NCBI RefSeq assembly: GCF_040833965.1
Contig: NZ_CP162142.1
Location: forward strand, 1,575,001-1,639,000
DNA: 64,000 bases
Source of the DNA: Leptospira sp. WS39.C2
Lineage (GTDB): Bacteria > Spirochaetota > Leptospiria > Leptospirales > Leptospiraceae
Direction: 5' to 3'
This document shows positions 18,389 through 25,933 of the stretch, piece after piece. How positions within the stretch are numbered: position 1 is the stretch's first letter; every line of letters begins with the position of its first letter. The notes below the pieces were generated by a model. The model was not told where the DNA came from, made no database searches, and saw only the letters and a list, made by a program, of their open reading frames with translations. The position numbers were made by a program, and so were the translations under genes.

Positions 18389-19571
18389 ACTGGTGGAGGA
18401 ATATCTACAGCTAACACAAAAGCCACCTCTCCAAAGCCTTCAAGAGTAACTAATCAGGACACTAACAAGAGAGTCAAAGGAGTAGGTAGCTCTCCTCTAA
18501 ATAACCAGTCTTCCCACCAATCAGAGACTTCAGAAACTAATGTCCTGACAAAATACACTTATACGCACACTTACAAAAAGTCCTTATTTAATGAAAGTCT
18601 CGACACTTTTTTTCTTATAAAGTCCTTAACACTCTTACAAACTATTTATCCTAAGTCCTGTAACTGCTCTAAGCCTAATCTAGTTTTCCTTAAAGTTAAG
18701 AACAGACCTTCAATGGCTAGGTGTTCTAACTGCCATAAACAAGTCTCCATAACAGCCAATACTCCATTCCACGCATATCAGTCTAATCTAGCTTATATAT
18801 CCTACATTATATGGGATATGGTGAATCAATACCCTAAGGTTATGACTAGTAAGGAGATCTCAAGGAAGTTAAATCTTTCTTACCGAACAAGTTACTATCT
18901 TAAGAAGAAAATCCAAATTATATTCTCTCAGCTTAATGATACCTTGAGAAAGGAGCTATTCGAGGAGCTTAAAAACAGTGAAAATACTGATCAAAAGCCT
19001 ATTGCTGTAGCCGATAGCGTGATCCTGTTTTCTGCCTCATTAAAATCCAATAAATTCCGAAGCAGAAGATACAAGACGGGAACGGCTTCCATATATCTCT
19101 CTAACGCTCTCCAGGGTAGGCAGGTTGGGTGCATGGTTCACACGATTGGCATAAATCACGGGATGACGTTTTACAAGTCAATACCGTTAAATAATCAACA
19201 TTATCTAGAAAGTGATCTTAATGAGAAGATTCCTAAGAATGTTACTCTCTACACTGATGAAGGTTATACATTTATTTGGGACAGACCTAATCATAAAATG
19301 GTGAATCATAGTAAGAAATCCAAAGATCCTAGATATAACCTAAGTCGTGATAGGTGGGTGACTAAGGAAGGCGTCTCCAATAATGGAGCAGAATCTAGGA
19401 ATAATATCCTTAAGCAGTCTTTCCGATCCTATGGGTATATTTCGCCCCAATATAGTCAGCTTTACCTAAATGAGTTAAGCTTCTTAGGCAATGTGAGATT
19501 CAAACCAGAGTTGAGGAATTTACTTAACTTGGGCGATGAGGCTTTTGTGTTAGATGTAAACAGGAGCGAAC
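18389..19571 (+). mobile_element. IS1595-type insertion sequence, probably incomplete
   Basis: Extent is approximate: from the first sense codon of the open transposase frame (after the stop at 18386) to the tRNA-Arg boundary. The transposase frame has no ATG, GTG or TTG in its N-terminal 108 codons and reads into the tRNA gene at its 3' side. I could not identify matching terminal inverted repeats or a target duplication, so one or both ends are probably lost. Confidence 0.6.
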
Positions 19572-19663
19572 TGGTGCCCCAGGAGGGAATCGAACCCCCA
19601 CTGTCGGTTCCGAAGACCGATGTTCTATCCGTTGAACTACCAGGGCATGGTGATGGGATGTAA
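18713..19663 (+). CDS. IS1595-family (ISXO2-like) transposase, likely decayed
   Basis: 316 residues from ATG 18713, but family features begin earlier in the same frame. The open frame goes back to 18389 and encodes FNESLDTFFLIKSL, then PKSCNC (first zinc-ribbon pair), before CSNCHKQVSIT at this ATG. No standard start exists upstream; an ATA at 18401 follows GGTGGAGGA too closely to be convincing. The catalytic core keeps Asp in VADSVIL, Asp in LYTDEGY and the NGAESRNNILKQ region. The last roughly 30 residues (VPQEGIEPPLSVPKT and onward) are the antisense of tRNA-Arg and not true transposase sequence. Probably non-functional, or dependent on a non-canonical start. Confidence 0.65.
   Translation: MARCSNCHKQVSITANTPFHAYQSNLAYISYIIWDMVNQYPKVMTSKEISRKLNLSYRTSYYLKKKIQIIFSQLNDTLRKELFEELKNSENTDQKPIAVADSVILFSASLKSNKFRSRRYKTGTASIYLSNALQGRQVGCMVHTIGINHGMTFYKSIPLNNQHYLESDLNEKIPKNVTLYTDEGYTFIWDRPNHKMVNHSKKSKDPRYNLSRDRWVTKEGVSNNGAESRNNILKQSFRSYGYISPQYSQLYLNELSFLGNVRFKPELRNLLNLGDEAFVLDVNRSELVPQEGIEPPLSVPKTDVLSVELPGHGDGM
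19572..19646 (-). tRNA. tRNA-Arg (anticodon TCG)
   Basis: Reverse strand: acceptor GCCCTGG pairs with CTGGGGC (two G-U pairs), D-stem GTTC/GAAC, anticodon stem TCGGT/ACCGA with loop CTTCGGA giving anticodon TCG, T-arm GGGGG-TTCGATT-CCCTC, discriminator A and encoded CCA (19572-19574). It reads CGA and, by wobble, possibly other CGN codons. The transposase frame runs antisense through it, and the tRNA marks the right end of the accessory stretch, as tRNA genes often do. Confidence 0.93.
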
Positions 19664-19665
19664 TG

Positions 19666-20511
19666 TCAGGATAGGGGGACCCTGTCATCGGGCAAATGAT
19701 TTTTTGGAAAAGAAAAACTCATTCGAACGATGTATAAAAATAGAAGGATTGTCCAGGCTACGAGGATGAATCGTAGGAATAAAAATATGTAGTAAATGGG
19801 CTTTGGTTTGCCTGGTACGAGGAAGATTGTTAGATCATTTGTTTGGAATAGTTGGGAGCCAGGGATTTTAATTCGGATTGCATCAAAGTTTTTTCGAAAC
19901 TCACCCAAACGTTCTGATGGATCCAATGTAAAATCATTTGTATACCGGAGGGAACCTTCATCTCCGAAGGCATAAAAGTAAGCTTCCCATCCGATAAAGT
20001 CAAAATGAATGGGAAAGGAACCTGGTGGGTTTCGAATGAAAAAATAAATAGTTCCACCATCATAGGAAAAAGATGGGACTTGGCCTTCGAGCCTGATCTT
20101 GTTTTTGCTAAATCCATCTTCATAAAAATCAGACCAATCTCCCCATTGGAAAATTGTCCCTAAGTTGTCTTTCCATAGAAGCCCACCTAAGTTTCCAAAT
20201 TGTTCTAAATCTTTTTCCCATTCGAAACGGTTTGGAATTTCTTTCAAAAAGGAATCTTTATGAATGGAATGGGATCGAAGTGAATTTTTTAAACGAACCC
20301 GCAAATCACGAATTTCAGCTTGGTTTGTTTCCAGCAAACGTTTCCTAATTTCAATTTCTTCTTTTTGGAAAGGGTCAGAAAATATAACTTCAGAGATTGT
20401 GAGCAATAATTCTGTAAATGGGTCCTTTGTTTCTTTTATCGTATCTGCATACAAATTAGTCTGCATGGAAAAAAGAAAGACGGAGTACAGAAAAAAATAG
20501 ATTCTCATCAT
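19666..20511 (-). CDS. Hypothetical secreted or membrane-anchored protein
   Basis: 281 residues from the ATG of MMRIYFFLYSVFLFSMQTNL; a frame-extending TTG at 20538 is less likely. A signal peptide ends near NLYADT. A charged helical segment follows (about 25-75; KEEIEIRKRLLETNQAEIRD). A beta-rich domain spans about 95-230 (LGTIFQWGDWSDFYEDG, then SFSYDGGTIYFFIRN and FIGWEAYFYAFGDEGS). One C-terminal membrane helix (about 235-260) precedes a short basic tail. I do not recognise the family; the architecture suggests a periplasmic domain held in the inner membrane by its C-terminus. It is divergent from the HIT gene. Confidence 0.65.
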   Translation of the reverse strand: MMRIYFFLYSVFLFSMQTNLYADTIKETKDPFTELLLTISEVIFSDPFQKEEIEIRKRLLETNQAEIRDLRVRLKNSLRSHSIHKDSFLKEIPNRFEWEKDLEQFGNLGGLLWKDNLGTIFQWGDWSDFYEDGFSKNKIRLEGQVPSFSYDGGTIYFFIRNPPGSFPIHFDFIGWEAYFYAFGDEGSLRYTNDFTLDPSERLGEFRKNFDAIRIKIPGSQLFQTNDLTIFLVPGKPKPIYYIFLFLRFILVAWTILLFLYIVRMSFSFPKNHLPDDRVPLS

Positions 20512-20537
20512 CCTTAGTATCGGCAAAATGGGGAACA

Positions 20538-20897
20538 ATGATGAACTGTCCTATTTGCGAAGCCCATAAAAATCCAACTGAAATCCTTTTTGAAAATGAG
20601 TTTTGGATCTTAAGAAAAGCAAACCAAAACTTAGAGGGATACCTTTACTTAGAAATTAAGGGACATATAGATTCATGGAGCCAATTGACTTTGGAACAAT
20701 TTGAATCCTATGGACGAGCCCTCCATAAGGGAACCGAGATTGTCCAAAGTTTCCATCCAGAAAAAATGTACATGACAGCCATTGCGGAACGGGTTCCCCA
20801 TTTGCATGTGCATCTCATCCCGAGATTCAGTGGCCAAACTCCTGGTATTGACCACATCTCGCAAGCAACTGGACCCGGATTTCCAAAACCTATGTAA
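20538..20897 (+). CDS. HIT family protein (histidine triad nucleotide hydrolase/transferase)
   Basis: 119 residues. It starts MMNCPICEAHK with a CxxC zinc-type pair. The histidine triad H88-L-H90-V-H92-L-I-P is present, with central His90 the expected nucleophile. HIT enzymes hydrolyse or transfer nucleotide phosphoramidates and dinucleoside polyphosphates. The length is normal. The next gene, a PPK2-like protein, begins 45 bases later on the same strand, and both concern nucleotide phosphates, so an operon is plausible. Met1 or Met2 may be the start. Confidence 0.9.
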   Translation: MMNCPICEAHKNPTEILFENEFWILRKANQNLEGYLYLEIKGHIDSWSQLTLEQFESYGRALHKGTEIVQSFHPEKMYMTAIAERVPHLHVHLIPRFSGQTPGIDHISQATGPGFPKPM

Positions 20898-20942
20898 AAA
20901 ATGTTTTGATTGTATTTTTAAACTCCAATAAAATTTTCCATT

Positions 20943-21698
20943 GTGATTTTAGAAAAACACCCTACGAACCAAATCCCACTTTCTTCGATGGAAGGAATTG
21001 AAACTCTACAAGAGCGCTTTTTTCTTTTACAAAGAGAAAGTGCGAATCAAAAAATCGCACATATATTTATTTTGGAAGGATTTGCTTCTACAGGAAAAGG
21101 TTCGATCTTACAAGACTTAACCATTCGGTTGGACCCACGAAAATTTAAAGTGTATTCTCCTTATGTGGACCAATCAGAAGATAGAGGTTTCCCTTTTTTA
21201 TGGAATTTTTGGAAAGTATTACCTCGGTATGGAGAGTTTCTTTTTTATTTAAACACATATTACAGTCGTTTGGCGTATCTGCGTTCTCAGAAAAAAATTA
21301 GTTTATCTGAATATGACCAAAGGTTATTGTCTATCCTCAATACAGAAAGGATTCTATCAAAAGACAAAATCATCATACATAAATTCTTTTTACATCTCTC
21401 CAAAAAAGAGCAAAAAAAACGATTGTTGGAAGCAAAAAAAAAGAAAAAGAATTGGGAACTGTCCGCTTACGATAAAGACCAAAGAGAACATTACAAACGT
21501 TACGCAGAGATATTTGATTCAATATTAAGTTCGTCTCGTACTATCGATTCGCCTTGGTTGATTATCTCCAGTGATAAAAAAGACAATACAAAACTTTTGG
21601 TGTTTGAAGCAATTTTGAAAAGACTTGAACATACCTTAAATTACGATTCAAAATCCAATTTACAAATGATCCAACGTGGAATGGAGCTCATTCCATGA
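20943..21698 (+). CDS. PPK2-family protein with degenerate active site (inactive N-domain homologue)
   Basis: 251 residues starting MILEKHPTNQ. It matches the PPK2 fold. The Walker A loop is EGFASTGKGS (residues 45-54) where active members have EGWDAAGKGG, so the conserved Asp is replaced by Ala. The second motif FDRSYYGR of active enzymes appears as FYLNTYYSR, losing that Asp and Arg. The lid segment is rich in Lys (AKKKKKNWELSAYDKDQREH). It overlaps the next gene, an intact PPK2, by four bases (ATGA). In class II PPK2 enzymes two such domains are fused and the N-terminal one is inactive; this gene looks like that N-domain as a separate polypeptide. Confidence 0.82.
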   Translation: MILEKHPTNQIPLSSMEGIETLQERFFLLQRESANQKIAHIFILEGFASTGKGSILQDLTIRLDPRKFKVYSPYVDQSEDRGFPFLWNFWKVLPRYGEFLFYLNTYYSRLAYLRSQKKISLSEYDQRLLSILNTERILSKDKIIIHKFFLHLSKKEQKKRLLEAKKKKKNWELSAYDKDQREHYKRYAEIFDSILSSSRTIDSPWLIISSDKKDNTKLLVFEAILKRLEHTLNYDSKSNLQMIQRGMELIP

Positions 21699-22435
21699 AA
21701 GAAATTTCCTTAAAATCTAGAATTCTAAATTTAAGCCAATTGGATCTTCGTTTGGCACTTTCGAATGATGAATACCAAATCCAAATGAAAGAATTAAAAA
21801 ACAAAGTTAGGGAACTTACATTTTTAGCAAAATCCAAAAACAGACCCATTTTAGTTGTATTTGAAGGATGGGATGCCGCAGGTAAAGGTGGTGCCATTCG
21901 TCGTTTAACATCAGAAATTGACCCTCGTTTATTTGAAGTGCATAATATCTCTGCCCCAAACTCAGAAGAAATCCAACACCATTATCTCTGGCGATTTTGG
22001 AATCGGATCCCGAAGGTTGGCCATGTTGGAATTTTTGATCGTTCTTATTACGGGCGAGTCCTCGTCGAACGTGTGGAAGGGTTTGCAAATAAATCGGAGT
22101 GGGAAAGGGCCTACGAAGAAATATTTTTATTCGAAGAACAACTCCAAAGTTTTGGCACCATCATCCTTAAGTTTTGGTTGCACATCAGTTTTGAGGAACA
22201 ATTCAATCGATTTGAAGCTCGCAAAAACGACCCACTCAAACGTTGGAAACTCACTGATGAAGATTGGCGTAATCGAGATAAATGGCCAATGTACGAAGAA
22301 GCTGCAAACGAAATGTTTGTGAAAACAGATTCTCCAAAAGCACCTTGGCACCTAGTACCTGCAAACGATAAATACTTTGCCCGGCTAATGGTGTTAGAAG
22401 CAGTCACAAAAAGATTAGAAGAAGAATTAGAATGA
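21695..22435 (+). CDS. ppk2: Polyphosphate kinase 2 family phosphotransferase (active-site intact)
   Basis: 246 residues. Walker A EGWDAAGKGG (57-66), second motif GIFDRSYYGRVLVERVEG and a lid with RWKLTDEDWRNRDKW are intact. PPK2 enzymes transfer phosphate between polyphosphate and nucleoside mono- or diphosphates in the cytoplasm. Paired with the degenerate copy directly upstream (four-base overlap), it probably forms the equivalent of a two-domain class II enzyme that makes ADP from AMP, but this is inferred from arrangement and residues only. No terminator is obvious; the next gene is convergent. Confidence 0.9.
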   Translation: MKEISLKSRILNLSQLDLRLALSNDEYQIQMKELKNKVRELTFLAKSKNRPILVVFEGWDAAGKGGAIRRLTSEIDPRLFEVHNISAPNSEEIQHHYLWRFWNRIPKVGHVGIFDRSYYGRVLVERVEGFANKSEWERAYEEIFLFEEQLQSFGTIILKFWLHISFEEQFNRFEARKNDPLKRWKLTDEDWRNRDKWPMYEEAANEMFVKTDSPKAPWHLVPANDKYFARLMVLEAVTKRLEEELE

Positions 22436-22474
22436 TATTTTCCAACTGAAAATCCTTAAACCAAAAATCTTGTG

Positions 22475-22696
22475 TTAGAGAAGGTGAGGGAAATTACAAA
22501 TTTTGACGTAACAAGGAAAACAATCATTGAAAATTTTTGAATCTGATTTTTCAGGAAATTCGTTTTTTTGGACGAGATAACAATTTAAGAATGATTCTGC
22601 TTGTTTTTTAGGTGAGTTTTCCTCTTTTGGGCGTTGGTTACACTCTATGAATAACAAAAAAAGGAAAAAGAGATAAACTACCGTTAATCGAAACAT
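22475..22696 (-). CDS. Small hypothetical lipoprotein
   Basis: 73 residues. MFRLTVVYLFFLFLLFIEC is a lipoprotein-type signal with Cys19. The mature peptide of 54 residues contains four further cysteines (LNCYLV, NDCFPC, KICNF) and could be disulphide-stabilised. I do not recognise it. It converges on the PPK2 gene and diverges from the MarR gene. Its shortness leaves some doubt, but the signal and the cysteine pattern support a real gene. Confidence 0.5.
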   Translation of the reverse strand: MFRLTVVYLFFLFLLFIECNQRPKEENSPKKQAESFLNCYLVQKNEFPEKSDSKIFNDCFPCYVKICNFPHLL

Positions 22697-22872
22697 AATG
22701 TAAAAATTACAAATTTTCTATTCTGAATCAATCTTTTTTCCTAGAATAAAATTTGAGAAATGTTACAATCTTATGTTTATTTTTAACTCACATTTCCTGA
22801 TCCCAGATCTGTCACATGTAAACCCCAATCGGTTTTGATGAACTTTTTTAAAAAAAAAGCTATATAGTTTCC

Positions 22873-22901
22873 TTGACAATAGTTTCATAGTAAACTAATA
22901 T
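22873..22901 (+). promoter_or_regulatory. Consensus-like sigma-70 promoter of MarR gene with embedded palindrome
   Basis: TTGACA (22873-22878), a 17-base spacer and TAATAT (22896-22901). The spacer and the edge of the -10 hold TAGTTT-CATAGT-AAACTA (22880-22897), an inverted repeat placed to block polymerase, and ATAGTTTC occurs again at 22864-22871. The start codon ATG begins at 22908, six bases after the -10, about where transcription should begin. Confidence 0.75.
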
Positions 22902-22907
22902 TAACTG

Positions 22908-23378
22908 ATGACCGAAAAAACGCTTTTGGAACCAAGTCATTTGAAATCCCATTTAGGGTATCATCTACGCGTAGTCTCCAATGAGGTGTCTCATACCTTC
23001 GCTAAAAAATTAACCAGTTTTGATGTGACAGTTGCAGAATGGGTCATCTTACGAGAGATGTATTCTTATGATGAAAATACCTCACCAAGTAATATAGCAG
23101 AAATCACAGGCCTAAGCCGCGGCGCAGTTTCCAAACTCATCGATCGACTTTTACAAAAAGGGTTTGTGAGTAGAGAAGAAGGGACAATCGATCGCCGTTA
23201 CCAAGAGATCAAATTGACGAAACATGGAAAAAATCTCGTCCCGAAACTTGCCAAAATTGCGGATGAGAATGATCAAACTTTTTTTTCATGTCTCACTTTA
23301 TCAGAAAAAAACCATTTGAGAAAGATACTCACGAAGCTCGCACAGCTCCATAAATTAAATACCAATCCAATCGAATGA
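22908..23378 (+). CDS. MarR family transcriptional regulator
   Basis: 156 residues. The winged-helix region at about 50-110 has SPSNIAEITGLSRGAVSKLIDRLLQKGFVSR followed by the wing GTIDRRYQEIKLT, the usual MarR pattern including the DxR of the wing. MarR dimers repress promoters, usually their own and the next gene's, and release on binding small ligands or oxidation. No cysteine sits in an OhrR-like position near the N-terminus. The promoter has an overlapping palindrome suited to autorepression, and the mRNA is probably leaderless. The DUF1398 gene follows after 9 bases with a GAGG ribosome site, so it is the likely co-regulated partner. Confidence 0.92.
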   Translation: MTEKTLLEPSHLKSHLGYHLRVVSNEVSHTFAKKLTSFDVTVAEWVILREMYSYDENTSPSNIAEITGLSRGAVSKLIDRLLQKGFVSREEGTIDRRYQEIKLTKHGKNLVPKLAKIADENDQTFFSCLTLSEKNHLRKILTKLAQLHKLNTNPIE

Positions 23379-23387
23379 GGAAAAAAA

Positions 23388-23804
23388 ATGTCAAACTTAA
23401 GCACTAAACTATTAGAAGCCCAGAAACGAGCCATATCCCTTAGACCAAAAGTAGGTGGATTTCCAGTCCTTGCGGAAGTTTTACGACAAGAAGGTGTAAC
23501 TCTAAACAAATGGTATTTGCCTTCTTGTCAATCCGTCTATCGGATGCAAGGTGGATTTCTTGTCCAACAAGGGACTCCATTGGTTACTGGTTTACATGAA
23601 ATCCCAAACTTCCAAAAAGAAAAATTAATAGAAGCACTTCGTACAGACCAGGAAGGCAAAAGCACCTTCCTTGAATTTTTAATGGCTGCTTGGAAAGCAG
23701 GGGTTGTGGGGTATGATGTGGACTTTATCGAAAGGAAAGTTTTATACTACGGTATAAATGGCGAAAGTTATACAGAAGAATATCCTGCGGTTGTTGTGGA
23801 TTAA
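23388..23804 (+). CDS. DUF1398 family protein
   Basis: 138 residues. It matches the small DUF1398 family (YbcV-like): KVGGFPVLAEVLRQEGVTLN, then W-YLPSCQSVYRMQGG and AAWKAGVVGYDVDFIERKVLYYG. The biochemical role of this family is not established. It is cytoplasmic with no signal peptide. It lies 9 bases after the MarR gene behind a GAGGAAAA ribosome site, so its expression is probably under that regulator, which hints at a stress or small-molecule response. Confidence 0.85.
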   Translation: MSNLSTKLLEAQKRAISLRPKVGGFPVLAEVLRQEGVTLNKWYLPSCQSVYRMQGGFLVQQGTPLVTGLHEIPNFQKEKLIEALRTDQEGKSTFLEFLMAAWKAGVVGYDVDFIERKVLYYGINGESYTEEYPAVVVD

Positions 23805-23822
23805 AATTGATTTTTCCAATCT

Positions 23823-24434
23823 TTATTGATAAGGCTTTTGTTTGATTTGAAAGGTGTAAGTTCTGTCACTGGAATGTACGACTACTTGGGAATAAAAACC
23901 TAAATCAAGGGATCGGAACTTAGACCGAAAGATGGAAGCCTCTTCATCAAAGATTTCTTTCCGGCAATCTGGGACTAGGGTTTTCCATTTTTCTTTAGAA
24001 ACCGAGTGATACAAAAATCCATTTGTTTGCGAAGGAATTTTCCTATCTTCCCATTCAATGGGTTCTGAAAAACACAATATTCCATTCCTTGTTTTGATCC
24101 GAAATTCAGATTTCCATTCGGGACTTGGAACTTTTAGATCGGTTTTAGTATTATTTTCAATGAATAAAAAATATCCTTGGTAGGTTGGATCTTCTTCTCT
24201 GGATAAACTTAAATACATCGGATATCCATCTACCACTTGTTTGTCGGATTGAGTTCTATTTTGAAAACTTCCAGGATTTAATGCCTTAAATCCAATATAA
24301 AAAATAAGTACGACCAACACTAAATCAATGAGGAGGACAATTTGCCTCCACCTAGTTTTTTTATGTTTGTCATTGATTTGTTTTAAATAATCACGGAATT
24401 CTTCTGGCGAACGTGAGTGGTAACCTTTTCCCAT
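23823..24434 (-). CDS. Hypothetical single-pass membrane protein
   Basis: 203 residues, not recognised. A charged N-terminus of about 30 residues is followed by one membrane helix (about 31-49; IVLLIDLVLVVLIFYIGF) and an extracytoplasmic domain with beta character (YPMYLSLSREEDPTYQGYFL, then FRIKTRNGILCFSEPIEWED). The stop and start arrangement with nnr upstream is a one-base overlap, so it is expected to be co-translated with nnr. Confidence 0.7.
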   Translation of the reverse strand: MGKGYHSRSPEEFRDYLKQINDKHKKTRWRQIVLLIDLVLVVLIFYIGFKALNPGSFQNRTQSDKQVVDGYPMYLSLSREEDPTYQGYFLFIENNTKTDLKVPSPEWKSEFRIKTRNGILCFSEPIEWEDRKIPSQTNGFLYHSVSKEKWKTLVPDCRKEIFDEEASIFRSKFRSLDLGFYSQVVVHSSDRTYTFQIKQKPYQ

Positions 24435-25933
24435 TATAATGACTCCACAAGTGAGTTTAGGATTTGGTTTGCAGATGGGTAAGGTTCTTCCAATTGTTTG
24501 GAATGGTCGAGAAACGATAACGCTAGTAATACGGCTTCGGGAATGGAAAGATCTATTTCCAAACTAAAATACCTGGCAAGGATTCCTGAAAGTAGGTCCC
24601 CAGTTCCCATCGTTGCCAGTTTCGGATTTGGTGATTCCCATACATAAGAAGACCCATCTGGACACACAAGTAGGCTCACAAAAGATTTTAATAACACATA
24701 CACTTGGTTTTCTTTTGTAAAAGGAATCAGTGTATCATAGGCTTCTTGGATAGAATTGTGGTTTTTTCCTGTGAGTCGGTTCAATTCACCCACATGTGGA
24801 GTGAGGATCACTCTTTCGCCTATTGGGAGTTTTGTGCCAAAGTTTGGAATGGCTCCTGCATCCAATACCAAAGTTTTCCCAACTTCCAAGTTCCAACCAG
24901 CAAGACCTTCCGGATAGGCAGTGAGTCCTGGGCCAACTACGAGTGTTTTGGTTTTGGCATAAAATGGATCATTCACTATGGTTTGGAAATCAGATGTCAC
25001 TGCCATCTTAGAGAGATCTTCTTTTAAAACAAGGTTTGTGATGGTTTGTGAAGGAGAAAAAATTTTAGAAATTCCGCCACCTAATCTAGAAAAGGCTGAT
25101 TCAGAGAGAAGGATTGCTCCTTCCATTCCTTTTCCACCGCCGTAAAACAATGCAGAGCCAACACTGTATTTATGTGCCTTGTTTTTTCGTTTGAGGACTT
25201 GGATCGCTTTTTCGGGTTCTGATTCTAAGTAAAATCGTTTTGAGAAATTTGATTCCGTAAGGTGGGTTCGGATCGGAAATCCAATGGCTTCATAATACCT
25301 TGGGATTAGATTGTCTTTTTCGTAGATAAATCCTACATTTTCCCACTTTCGGGTTCCGAGTTCTTCAATGGAATCTGCAAAGACAAAATTATGGTTTTTT
25401 TTCTCGTTTTGACCTAAGGAATGTGGATCCCAACCACTAGGAGTATCAAGAGAAAGGCGGTAAAAAAAGACATCGGAGTCATTAATCGTATCAATAAGAT
25501 CATGGTGCTCATCTGTGAGTGGGGATAAAAAACCGGTTCCAAGTAGAGCATCCACAACTAAAACCGAATCTTCTTTTGTTTGGGTTTCTTCTTTATGAAA
25601 ATCCTCTAGGTTGCCAATGGCACCAAATGTGGATTTTACTAAAGACTCGTATAATTTTCCCGCATTGTTTTTGTTTGGTGCTGTTTGGAAAACCTTAACT
25701 TCGTATCCTTCTTGGAAAAGGAAGTGGGCGAGGGCATACCCGTCTCCTCCATTTCCACCTGTCCCGCAAACCACCCATATAGATTCTGCTGTTTTCCAGA
25801 GGTCTTCATTGGCATGAAACACTGTTAAGGCGGCCATTCCCATTAGAGTTTGTTCTGAAAACCCAAGGGAAGAAATAGCCAAAGAATCTAAAGTTTTAGA
25901 TTCTTTGTTTGTAAATAGAGGTAGGTATTTCAT
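24434..25933 (-). CDS. nnr: Bifunctional NAD(P)H-hydrate epimerase / ADP-dependent NAD(P)H-hydrate dehydratase
   Basis: 499 residues. The N-terminal YjeF_N epimerase domain (about 1-215) has VVCGTGGNGGDGYALAHFL and VDALLGTGF. The C-terminal ribokinase-like dehydratase domain (about 230-499) has GSALFYGGGKGMEGAILLS, VVGPGL, VILTPHVGELNRLTG and the nucleotide/catalytic motif TMGTGDLLSGILA. The enzyme repairs hydrated NADH and NADPH: the epimerase equilibrates R and S forms and the dehydratase restores the cofactor using ADP or ATP. Two-domain fusion is the common bacterial form. It lies directly after the reverse-strand lipoprotein gene and overlaps the next membrane protein gene by one base. 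Confidence 0.95.
   Translation of the reverse strand: MKYLPLFTNKESKTLDSLAISSLGFSEQTLMGMAALTVFHANEDLWKTAESIWVVCGTGGNGGDGYALAHFLFQEGYEVKVFQTAPNKNNAGKLYESLVKSTFGAIGNLEDFHKEETQTKEDSVLVVDALLGTGFLSPLTDEHHDLIDTINDSDVFFYRLSLDTPSGWDPHSLGQNEKKNHNFVFADSIEELGTRKWENVGFIYEKDNLIPRYYEAIGFPIRTHLTESNFSKRFYLESEPEKAIQVLKRKNKAHKYSVGSALFYGGGKGMEGAILLSESAFSRLGGGISKIFSPSQTITNLVLKEDLSKMAVTSDFQTIVNDPFYAKTKTLVVGPGLTAYPEGLAGWNLEVGKTLVLDAGAIPNFGTKLPIGERVILTPHVGELNRLTGKNHNSIQEAYDTLIPFTKENQVYVLLKSFVSLLVCPDGSSYVWESPNPKLATMGTGDLLSGILARYFSLEIDLSIPEAVLLALSFLDHSKQLEEPYPSANQILNSLVESL

Noticed and set aside
19575..19663. C-terminal domain of the transposase
   Set aside because: This part is the reverse complement of tRNA-Arg, so the peptide is a read-through artefact and not a domain.
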